64,000 nucleotides of DNA from Bacteroidia bacterium (GTDB taxonomy: Bacteria > Bacteroidota > Bacteroidia > Flavobacteriales_D > Parvicellaceae): positions 89,801-153,800 of the forward strand of contig JAUHZI010000001.1 in the NCBI GenBank assembly GCA_030426105.1. Reading direction: 5' to 3'. The stretch's first letter is position 1, and every line of letters starts with the position of its first letter. The notes beneath the pieces were generated by a model. The model ran no database searches. It was given only the letters and a program-made list of their open reading frames with translations, and was not told the DNA's origin. Shown piece after piece: positions 52,466-61,103 of the stretch. The position numbers and the translations under genes were made by a program.

Positions 52466-55400
52466 TTAAAAATCTAAATCATTTACCTTCTTACCTCCTT
52501 CTACAGATTCTTTCTGTATAAGAGTTTTTAAATCCCCTGACAACTCATTAAGGTAATTCATTGCATCCTCTCCTGTATAATTTGGGTTTGCAGTAGCCCA
52601 TTCTTCAATTTGATTTAATACATTCTTAGTATAACTTGGATGGTTAGCATGTTGACCACCTTCTTTTAGAGCTTTTACACCTATACCATTTGTTATTCCA
52701 TTAAAATCAAATCCAGCATCTACTGCTTTTTGAACTATATCACTTTTCTTCAATGCTTCAACAGGAATAATATGATGAGCTTGAATAGTACCGTCTGTTA
52801 AGTTTAATGCTTTTCTTAATTGGGCTGATCCTCCTTGAATAGCATCAGCGGATTTAAATCCATATTCCATGGCATTACTTACCCATCTTTTCGCAGATCT
52901 AAGAGATTTAAACTTTTTGGTTGAATAACCCGCAGCTTTAAGAGAATACTTAAAACCTTTAGCTGAAGCATCTCCAACTAATGGCACTAGAGCAAATGAA
53001 GATATAGCAGCATTTAGATAATCCCCTTCATAGGAATAAACTAATATATTCGTTCCATCAAAAACTTCCCCTACAACAGGCACAAATCCTAAGGCATCCA
53101 TTGACTCGTGAAACCCTCCTGGTAAATCTCTAAAGGGTTGCAGTTTAGCCATAGAAGAGTTAAATACTTCTTTTGAAGCTGAACGAGATGTTCCTACAGG
53201 TAACTTTGCTACATCATTTTGAGCATGTTGGATATCTACTTTCCATTCTCCCTCTAGACCTTCTATCTCTACCTTTCCAATAGGTGAATTGTGGCTAAAT
53301 TGATAAGGTGTTAATTCTGGATAACTAGGACTCAACGGATCCACAGCAAAAAACCTTCCCAACCTCGGGTCATGCATCCTATATTTATAGTTTACAGAAT
53401 TCCCCTTGCCTTTAACTTCATCATCAGTTTCTTGTCCTTGGAAACTGTAACGGTAATCCTCTCCTCCGTTTCTTCCTGACATTAACATACCAAAAGGATA
53501 ATAACCAGAGTAGCTCGTAACATTTGCAAGATACTGTGAACCATGCTGATATTCAACGTCAACAATTTTAGGGTTGTAGATACGAGCTCCAGCTTGGTAG
53601 AATGTAAAATCTGCAATCATGTTGGCAGTGTTTGTTTCTTCAACTTCTCTCAAGAGTTCGTTGTTACGATAATAACGTATTTTGTTCCCCACACGCATGA
53701 CTCTACAAATATCACCATCAGAAACAGCAGTAGTCATTTTTAATGAACCATTCTCATAAACAACTAATCGATCACCTGTGATATAGTACAACGCATAAGC
53801 TATGGTATTATAATGATGATTTGGACTATTGAATGACAACCCCATCATTACATTGGCTGTTTGTGTTTTTGCTTCAAATTCAACATACCCATCTCCACTT
53901 ATCGATGCGTTAGAAGAACATCCAGCACCTCCCCAACTGCTTCCTGAGGCAGATCTTTCGATATAGTTTGCGCCAAAGACAATACCACTTTGAGTAGCCA
54001 TACTTCCGCTAGTTAATAGGCTCGTCGTTGTTAAGCTAGTTGGTCTCAATTTTCTATCAGAAATTGTTTGTAGCACATTTCCTAAGTGGTTTGTAAGCTC
54101 ATAACTTTTATTATCTAACTCTCTATATGTTAAATCTAAATCATTTATTGCACCAGAGCTACCTGTTAAAGTAAGGTGCGTTCCCGTTTGATTATCATGT
54201 AATTCTAATGATGAAATCTTACTTTGATTTTGAATCTTTAAACTCATATCTACAACCATCGGGTTAGATGAGAGATTAGTACGAGTAGCAACGACAACAC
54301 CATCTTTTAAGTACTCCAACGTTGTCCCATTATTACTTCTTCTCAGCATTAATTCAGTGCCACCAGTATAACTTCCATGGCTAGACTTGTAGCTTCCATT
54401 TTCATATATTTTTGTTCCTGCTCCAATAGAACTAGTGTGCCAAGCGTAATTAATGGTATATAGACTAGGAGAAGCATCGGTATATGATAATCCCAAAGCA
54501 ATATCAACATTAGAGTTGTTATTCGGATCTAAAGTCCATTTAACATAACCATCTCCATTCAATTGAGATGCAGATGAAGCGCCTCCATTCCACCAACTCG
54601 TTCCAGTTTCTTTAATTATTTCTCCATTGTTTATTCCCAATCCAGCGATATTGACCAACGAGAGTAGGTTAGGGTCTATTAAGAACACGTCTTCTGTTTT
54701 TACACCTAAACGACTGCTTCCATAAATCATAAACTCTTTTAAAGAGAGACTTGAAGCTTCACCACTAGGGATGTTCTCTTTGTAGGTTGCCATAGGGTTT
54801 CCTTGAGCATCAAGAGCATAATGGGTAACAACTCGATCTCCATTGGTATAAATAGCTTCTTTAGCAACTCTATTACCTAAAGGATCGTATTGGAATTTAA
54901 CATTTGGACGACTACTCCCTGATGTTCTCACGATCTCTACAACTTTATTAGATACATTCCATTTTATGGTTTCTATTTCTTCAGTAACATCCTTTATTAA
55001 CCTGCCTAAATCATCATATTGATAATTATTTGCCCCTTGATTATCTATATCTGACTCATAATTCGTCGCAGAAATAGCGTCTTGTACTTGGTACAATTTG
55101 TTATCTGTTTTATAACCAGAACTTAAATCATAGATATATGTGAATTCATCCATTAGGGCGTCTGTTTCGGTTGATAAATAACCGTTTCTTTTTAAATAGG
55201 AGATGTTTCCATTCCCATCATATTTATAAGTACTACGGTAATCTCCATTATTTGTTGCATTGATAAAGGTATTATTTGCTAATACAGATTTTCCAGCATC
55301 ATCTTTCCATACATTGGAGGTTTTGATTCTGTTTAAAGCGTCATAAGTATAGCCATTCCCATGTACAGATAATTTATTTTCATTTTCATCAGAAAGAGCA

Positions 55401-58400
55401 GTAATCATTTTACTAATGTTTCCGTTGTAAAGATCATTAGTTGTAATGTTAGAAGTATTAACGATTGTAGAACTGTTAGCTGCACTGCCTATGGCTTGGT
55501 AATCTCCTGAATAATAATGGAGTGATACCCCATAAACATCTTGGGCAAACTCTTCGTTCTGAGTTCCTACAACTCCGGCTTCTCCCATATCTCTTTGAGC
55601 AGTACCAGTAGAAGAGTTAATCGCTTTTAACCATCCATGTATGGTATATGCATAATCTTTAGCTTGTACTTGTTTATCTCCTAGTTCAACTCGTGCAAGA
55701 GGCCCATGTGGGTAATAGAAATACTTAGCTTCTTTCTCCCAAACAATCCCATTTCTACTTGAATAAGCAACTTTTAATCTGTTGTCGGCATCGTATTCGT
55801 ATTTATGGTAGAAACGGTCATTTTGGTCTGCTTGGTAAATCACTTTGTTTACATTGCCACTTACCAAATCGTATTCATAATCAATACGTTTTAACTGATG
55901 ACCATTTGGTCTATTTTTATTCTCTTGAATAATTGTATTTACATTTCCGTTGATATCATAAGTGTAATAGGAAGCTGTTACATGTTCTTGAGGACTATTG
56001 TAATCGTCAAAATGTTTCACATGAGCAATTCGATTACGTAGGTTTTTAGGAGTGATAGGAATAGTAGAATTTGTATTATAGTGATTATACTGTGTTTCTA
56101 TAACTTCATTTCTGCTTGTAGCATTTTTTACCCAAATCAAGAATGGGTTATTGGTAGTAACGATGTCTCTATTTAAAAAATCTGTAGCATCAATAGCTGT
56201 TGGTTTATCTAGAGGTGTTGTAGAAACTAGTTCTCCTGCTTGATAGTTTCTTCCTAAAGCATCGTATAAGGTATAGCTATATGCAGCCCTTGTTAGTTGT
56301 TCAGCGTTTTGCGAAGCAATAAGCCTCCCCAGTGCATCATAAAAGAATACAGAACTTCCTCCATCAGGGGTGTTTTGGCTAGTCAGCTGGTTCAGTGAGT
56401 TGTATTTGTAGTTCGTAACCATGGTATGTGCTGGTACAGTAAAGGCATACCCGTTTATTTTAGCTCTGTGTTTTTGAACAGTTTCAATTTGAGTAGCATT
56501 TAAAATACTATTATGTAAAACAACTCCAGATTCATTTTCTTGATATACTCCAGAAGGAGGAACTGTTTTGATTAGATTCCCAGCTTGGTCATAATAGAAA
56601 AGTGTATAATGATATTCCTCAAGGGTATAGCTCATTGTAAAAGTTTCCCTATTGAGAATAGTATCGGGATGGAAACAGTGGTTTAAATATGCTGCTCTAT
56701 ATTTAGATATGCTATCTAAAGCTTGTGCTCTTACGACTTCTAATGCATTTTGGTAGGCTAAATCGTTTAATGTAGTTATACAAGAATTAGTGTCAATAGC
56801 TGTGCTATCGTCAGGGCAAGAAAAGTAACTTGGTACATTGAGTTGGTTTCCTCCTTGTGAAATATTGTTTTGAATATAAGTAAGGTTGTTGCATTGGTCT
56901 AAAATACTCCATATTGTTGTTTGATTAAACCCATTTGCTAAATCGGTTGAATCTAATAGTTCGTTAAACAATGTAGCATCAACATTTAAAGCATAGTTTT
57001 GAATGTCTGTAGCAATATCTTCGATTTGTTTATCATAATAATCAGCTAAGTATTCAATAAACTGATCACAATTACAATTGTCTTCAGCTTCTTCTGGCCA
57101 CAAACTATACATACAAGATGCTTCAACACCTATGCCATCCAAATAGTTGGCTATTTTGTAATTCATGTCTTTATTATAGGCATCTAAGTTACTACAGTTT
57201 GTGGTCATTTCACCTAAAATAAAAGCTCTCAAAGCTGCGGTGTCAGATACCAATCCAATGCATTCAAAATTATCCATAAAATTGTTGGTGTACTCCTCAG
57301 CTTTCTGATCACATAAATCAATTATACCTTGGTTAAAATCGGCAATATTAGGCATAGGAGGTGTGTAATTCTCAAAGACTGGGTTTTTAGGGTAACGGAT
57401 AATAAAACCATCTGTCGTTATTCCATTAGTCCCATCCAAATACAATCCTGTACACCCAGTTTTGATGTAATTATATTTTTCATATTCTGTGAAGAAACTA
57501 GTTGTTGCAGCAATAAAATCTGCTGAAGTCATTATGCCAGAGCTGATAACACCGTTTGTTCCATGTAATAAATCATAAATTGAGTTGATTGTTGAGTTTG
57601 GTGTAGGATAGTTAGCCATCAATGTATCTTGTGCTACAGCTGTAATATCATACCCTGTACCCAAATAATTGGTTAGGTAAGTCGTAATAGTTGACTGATT
57701 AGGGATATAGGGAGCATTACAATATTCTTCTGCTTCACAATCCTTTATCAAAGAGCAACATTCATTTTTAAAAGCACAAAACTCAGGGTGTAAACGAACA
57801 AGCACGTCAGCAAAGGAAGAGCTCCAATTTTGATGTATATTTTGCCAAAAAGCTACAGTATCAGAATTATTGCTAACACCTAAGCATCCAGCTAATTCGA
57901 TGTAATCTGCAAACTCATTAGTAGCATTCATAAACTCTATTAACTTATTGTATCTATTTTGCTCATAATATGTAGGATCTGTGTCTTGAATAGGGATATT
58001 GTCAAAATACTGCCCTCCAGGAGACATATCTGCTGCCAAAATATCATATTTGATTTCACAAGGAGTTTTATCTCCATCTCCTAAATAGCTATCAATATTG
58101 ATACAACTATCAACGCAGATACTGATTTGATTTCTAATGTAATCTATCGTATCCAGTGCATTAGATTGGTTAAAGTTTTGTCCATATTGTATCACTGTAC
58201 CATTAGAATCAATAACAGCGACAACATCACCGAAGTCATTGAAATAAGTTGTATCTCCACTAGCATTCACAGCAACATAGGCGTCTCTACATGCTTCTTC
58301 ACACGTTGGGTTACAAGCAGTAATTGAATCTATTTCGACAGTTAAACAAGCGTTATTGTCTAACATTGCTTGTACTAAACCTGCTATATGATCTGTATTT

Positions 58401-60352
58401 AGTTTTAGTATTTTGTGTATTTTATAAGTTCCAATATCAGTAAAGTTAACAGCAAAATTAACAGCTTGTTGGTAAGTTATTCCAGTTGCTACCAGCATGG
58501 TATCATTGCTTGTAAAAGGAACTTTATCTCCATACTCATCTGTGATAAAAATAATATAATCATATTTACAAGGTGTGTTTCCTAAACACCCAAATGTCAT
58601 AGAAGAAGAGTCTAGTTGGTAACTAAAATTGTAGGTCGTTGGCTGTGTAACGTTAATAGCGCTCGAGACCATCATGTTGCCATTAGCATCCAACTGATTT
58701 TCATTGCTTAAATTCGTTGTAATGACATCAAATTGATTTGGTTTAGTATCTATTTCTTCAAGGTTAGAAGGAGTACTTCCACTTAGAGCAGTAGCTATAG
58801 TTCTTCCGTAATTATCAATATAAGACACGCTTACTTGACCATTGGGGTCTACAACTGCATTTTTCTTATACATACTAGCATATCCAGCTTCATTACCAAA
58901 TAAACGGTCTAATTCTTCTTGGACAGGTTTTGCATAAAGGTATTTCGTCTCTTTTCCTGAGCTTATTTTAAAGGTGTTTCCTATACCACTTTGTTTTTTA
59001 GGTCGATTAGTTCCGTCGTTAAGGTATTGAGTTCTAGTGTAGGCATAACCATTAGCTGTTGGTGTGTATTGGCTATTTATTCCAAAAGGCGAATTATTAG
59101 ATTTAGAATAATAATGAGCTCCTCCTTCTGAATTGATACTGTCTATTGGGTTGGGATTTTCGAATTTTGAGTCTATATCAAAATCTTGGTAACCAAACAG
59201 TCCTGATTGTGGAGACTTTGTTTGGTTAGCATAAAAACGAATTCCCTTATTTTGTTGTGGGCTTGGTAAAACGTTTACAGCTGGTCTACCAACATAATCA
59301 TAAACAGTTTCACCAACTACAGCGGTATTATCAGAGCTTAGTACTGTTACTTGTTGTCTACTTCTAAGAGAAGGGTCAAAGTAATTGATTACCTCTTTTC
59401 GTTTACCATGTTCTGCATAGGTTACAGTATACTGCCAGTTCCTTCCATGCTCTAAACCTGCGTAGGCATATGAAGGTGTCCATTCAAATGTTGTTGCATT
59501 ACTTTGTTGATAATATTCAAAGTTTTTTGATGGTTCTAAAACTCCCTTTGTTGGATAAGACCACTCCCCCTCTTCTCTGTTTCCATTTAATTTATTTTGT
59601 ACGGCTCTTGCTCTAAATATTAAGAACCCCTCTGGATAAGCTAAGGAAATATTATAGAATAAATTAGGAGTATTGATTCTAGTAGCGTTTTTAAAATCAA
59701 AATCATAGCTTTTTAAATGAGGCAATAAAGAGGCTCCTGGAGCATCGATAAACAACCATTCTATATCATAACTTTCTGCTCCTTCAATATGTGGCCAATA
59801 AATTTGTAATTCATTAGTTCCAGTTTGATAACCGATTCCATCATATTTGACTATCGGCAATTCGTCAGAAAGTGTTTTGTATTTTTCTGTTTCTAAGATT
59901 ATATCTAGATGTACATTTGACGGAACAGCATTACTTATTCCTAAAACTTCAACTTCAGCTTTGGTATAATGGATAGAACTGGTTGGGTGAACAAATTGTT
60001 CGTAATCAATATCAGTATACTGTCCCTCGTTGGTATAATCAATATTAAGGCTTCCTGTTTGAATGTGTCCTCCTGGATATAAAGTTACTTTGTAGTCAAC
60101 GGTTAATTCAAAAGGAGTTGTCGCAATAGCAACACTCTCTTCTAGCCATAGTTTTAATAATAGAGTAGAATTCGCCAACTCTATATCACTACAGGTATTA
60201 TTTGTAATACAGTTGTGATCAAAATCTTCAACAGCAAAGGTTGCTCCTTGGCTAATTTGCGCACCTGTTTTTCTGCTGTTTTGAGGATATATTCCAGCTA
60301 TGGAATATATCGTAATAAAGAGCGTTAATATTGAAAAAAATGTCTTTTTCAT
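52466..60352 (-). CDS. RHS-repeat polymorphic toxin with AHH nuclease tip
   Basis: The 2628-aa protein has a signal peptide. A DUF6443-like N-terminal region follows (SLRSRQQVTVLSSDN, YDYVGRPAVNVLPSP), then a long Cys-bearing middle and YD/RHS repeats (NSLNQLTSQNTPDGGSSVFF). Two lectin-like modules lie at about 1950-2280. The RHS core (GRFFAVDPLSPSYPELTPYQ) ends near residue 2368 at EGLEG. A pre-toxin segment (VPVVGEVFDG, LVPLVGD) and a nuclease tip (2500-2628) follow. The tip has AHHIIP at 2525 and QHANHPSY near 2568, the HNH/EndoVII AHH pattern. The RHS shell is expected to hold the tip, which degrades DNA in rival cells. It is the last gene of a three-gene operon. Confidence 0.93.
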   Translation of the reverse strand: MKKTFFSILTLFITIYSIAGIYPQNSRKTGAQISQGATFAVEDFDHNCITNNTCSDIELANSTLLLKLWLEESVAIATTPFELTVDYKVTLYPGGHIQTGSLNIDYTNEGQYTDIDYEQFVHPTSSIHYTKAEVEVLGISNAVPSNVHLDIILETEKYKTLSDELPIVKYDGIGYQTGTNELQIYWPHIEGAESYDIEWLFIDAPGASLLPHLKSYDFDFKNATRINTPNLFYNISLAYPEGFLIFRARAVQNKLNGNREEGEWSYPTKGVLEPSKNFEYYQQSNATTFEWTPSYAYAGLEHGRNWQYTVTYAEHGKRKEVINYFDPSLRSRQQVTVLSSDNTAVVGETVYDYVGRPAVNVLPSPQQNKGIRFYANQTKSPQSGLFGYQDFDIDSKFENPNPIDSINSEGGAHYYSKSNNSPFGINSQYTPTANGYAYTRTQYLNDGTNRPKKQSGIGNTFKISSGKETKYLYAKPVQEELDRLFGNEAGYASMYKKNAVVDPNGQVSVSYIDNYGRTIATALSGSTPSNLEEIDTKPNQFDVITTNLSNENQLDANGNMMVSSAINVTQPTTYNFSYQLDSSSMTFGCLGNTPCKYDYIIFITDEYGDKVPFTSNDTMLVATGITYQQAVNFAVNFTDIGTYKIHKILKLNTDHIAGLVQAMLDNNACLTVEIDSITACNPTCEEACRDAYVAVNASGDTTYFNDFGDVVAVIDSNGTVIQYGQNFNQSNALDTIDYIRNQISICVDSCINIDSYLGDGDKTPCEIKYDILAADMSPGGQYFDNIPIQDTDPTYYEQNRYNKLIEFMNATNEFADYIELAGCLGVSNNSDTVAFWQNIHQNWSSSFADVLVRLHPEFCAFKNECCSLIKDCEAEEYCNAPYIPNQSTITTYLTNYLGTGYDITAVAQDTLMANYPTPNSTINSIYDLLHGTNGVISSGIMTSADFIAATTSFFTEYEKYNYIKTGCTGLYLDGTNGITTDGFIIRYPKNPVFENYTPPMPNIADFNQGIIDLCDQKAEEYTNNFMDNFECIGLVSDTAALRAFILGEMTTNCSNLDAYNKDMNYKIANYLDGIGVEASCMYSLWPEEAEDNCNCDQFIEYLADYYDKQIEDIATDIQNYALNVDATLFNELLDSTDLANGFNQTTIWSILDQCNNLTYIQNNISQGGNQLNVPSYFSCPDDSTAIDTNSCITTLNDLAYQNALEVVRAQALDSISKYRAAYLNHCFHPDTILNRETFTMSYTLEEYHYTLFYYDQAGNLIKTVPPSGVYQENESGVVLHNSILNATQIETVQKHRAKINGYAFTVPAHTMVTNYKYNSLNQLTSQNTPDGGSSVFFYDALGRLIASQNAEQLTRAAYSYTLYDALGRNYQAGELVSTTPLDKPTAIDATDFLNRDIVTTNNPFLIWVKNATSRNEVIETQYNHYNTNSTIPITPKNLRNRIAHVKHFDDYNSPQEHVTASYYTYDINGNVNTIIQENKNRPNGHQLKRIDYEYDLVSGNVNKVIYQADQNDRFYHKYEYDADNRLKVAYSSRNGIVWEKEAKYFYYPHGPLARVELGDKQVQAKDYAYTIHGWLKAINSSTGTAQRDMGEAGVVGTQNEEFAQDVYGVSLHYYSGDYQAIGSAANSSTIVNTSNITTNDLYNGNISKMITALSDENENKLSVHGNGYTYDALNRIKTSNVWKDDAGKSVLANNTFINATNNGDYRSTYKYDGNGNISYLKRNGYLSTETDALMDEFTYIYDLSSGYKTDNKLYQVQDAISATNYESDIDNQGANNYQYDDLGRLIKDVTEEIETIKWNVSNKVVEIVRTSGSSRPNVKFQYDPLGNRVAKEAIYTNGDRVVTHYALDAQGNPMATYKENIPSGEASSLSLKEFMIYGSSRLGVKTEDVFLIDPNLLSLVNIAGLGINNGEIIKETGTSWWNGGASSASQLNGDGYVKWTLDPNNNSNVDIALGLSYTDASPSLYTINYAWHTSSIGAGTKIYENGSYKSSHGSYTGGTELMLRRSNNGTTLEYLKDGVVVATRTNLSSNPMVVDMSLKIQNQSKISSLELHDNQTGTHLTLTGSSGAINDLDLTYRELDNKSYELTNHLGNVLQTISDRKLRPTSLTTTSLLTSGSMATQSGIVFGANYIERSASGSSWGGAGCSSNASISGDGYVEFEAKTQTANVMMGLSFNSPNHHYNTIAYALYYITGDRLVVYENGSLKMTTAVSDGDICRVMRVGNKIRYYRNNELLREVEETNTANMIADFTFYQAGARIYNPKIVDVEYQHGSQYLANVTSYSGYYPFGMLMSGRNGGEDYRYSFQGQETDDEVKGKGNSVNYKYRMHDPRLGRFFAVDPLSPSYPELTPYQFSHNSPIGKVEIEGLEGEWKVDIQHAQNDVAKLPVGTSRSASKEVFNSSMAKLQPFRDLPGGFHESMDALGFVPVVGEVFDGTNILVYSYEGDYLNAAISSFALVPLVGDASAKGFKYSLKAAGYSTKKFKSLRSAKRWVSNAMEYGFKSADAIQGGSAQLRKALNLTDGTIQAHHIIPVEALKKSDIVQKAVDAGFDFNGITNGIGVKALKEGGQHANHPSYTKNVLNQIEEWATANPNYTGEDAMNYLNELSGDLKTLIQKESVEGGKKVNDLDF

Positions 60353-60407
60353 CTATATAATTTTTTGCTTCGTTAAAAATCTATTTTTTCATCCATTACG
60401 GATTATT

Positions 60408-61103
60408 CTAATTCGTTTCTTTAATTGATCGTTGATCAATTATTTTGTATGTTTTAAACTGCTGTTTTGCAGTGATATCCTTTTTGCTTATAATTACATA
60501 ATCGTCTTTCGAAAAATACCTGTCTGAAATGTTTTCTGCTACCACAATATTTTTGTAGGTAACTTCTATTTTTGTAAGTCCACTATCAGCTGTTTTAGTA
60601 AAATAACTAACTCCTATAAGTTGATATTTTTTATTTATTGTAAGAAATATGCTTTGATAATATGGATCATCTTTTTGTGGTAATTCTATTTGGAAATCAT
60701 TTGCTGATTTTCTAATTATCTTGGGGTTAGATTGGATGATTATTGAGTCTAATAACCCCACAATATCAGTTGTGCTATTCCCTTTGTTTTTTTGTTTTTC
60801 TAGTTCATTTACAACAATAATTTTTCGATCATGATTGATATGTAAGAAATGGGAATCGTCTATTAGTGTAATTTCATAATCACTTTTAGAGAGCTGTTTG
60901 TTTCCTTTTTTCGCCACTTGTCCCTTATAATGGTATACCTCTTGGTCTACTTGATAGCCAGTAATGCTATAATCCATAACATAAGACTTTTGCTCATAAG
61001 TTTCGTTGACCTTTTTAAGGACTTCTACTGCAGTTTGGCTATGTAAAGTACTCCCCAACAATAGCGCAACTCCTAATATGATATGTTGAATGCTTGTATT
61101 CAT
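60408..61103 (-). CDS. LolA-like periplasmic protein of the RHS operon
   Basis: The 231-aa product has a signal peptide (IILGVALLLGSTLHSQ). Its fold pattern resembles lipoprotein-carrier LolA proteins: VEVLKKVNETYEQKSYVMDY, then beta-strands HFLHINHDRKIIVVNE, FLTINKKYQLIGVSYF and IEVTYKNIVV. The start abuts the upstream stop directly (TAAATG), so it is co-translated with the large accessory protein. A chaperone or secretion role for the RHS toxin is inferred from context. Confidence 0.75.
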   Translation of the reverse strand: MNTSIQHIILGVALLLGSTLHSQTAVEVLKKVNETYEQKSYVMDYSITGYQVDQEVYHYKGQVAKKGNKQLSKSDYEITLIDDSHFLHINHDRKIIVVNELEKQKNKGNSTTDIVGLLDSIIIQSNPKIIRKSANDFQIELPQKDDPYYQSIFLTINKKYQLIGVSYFTKTADSGLTKIEVTYKNIVVAENISDRYFSKDDYVIISKKDITAKQQFKTYKIIDQRSIKETN

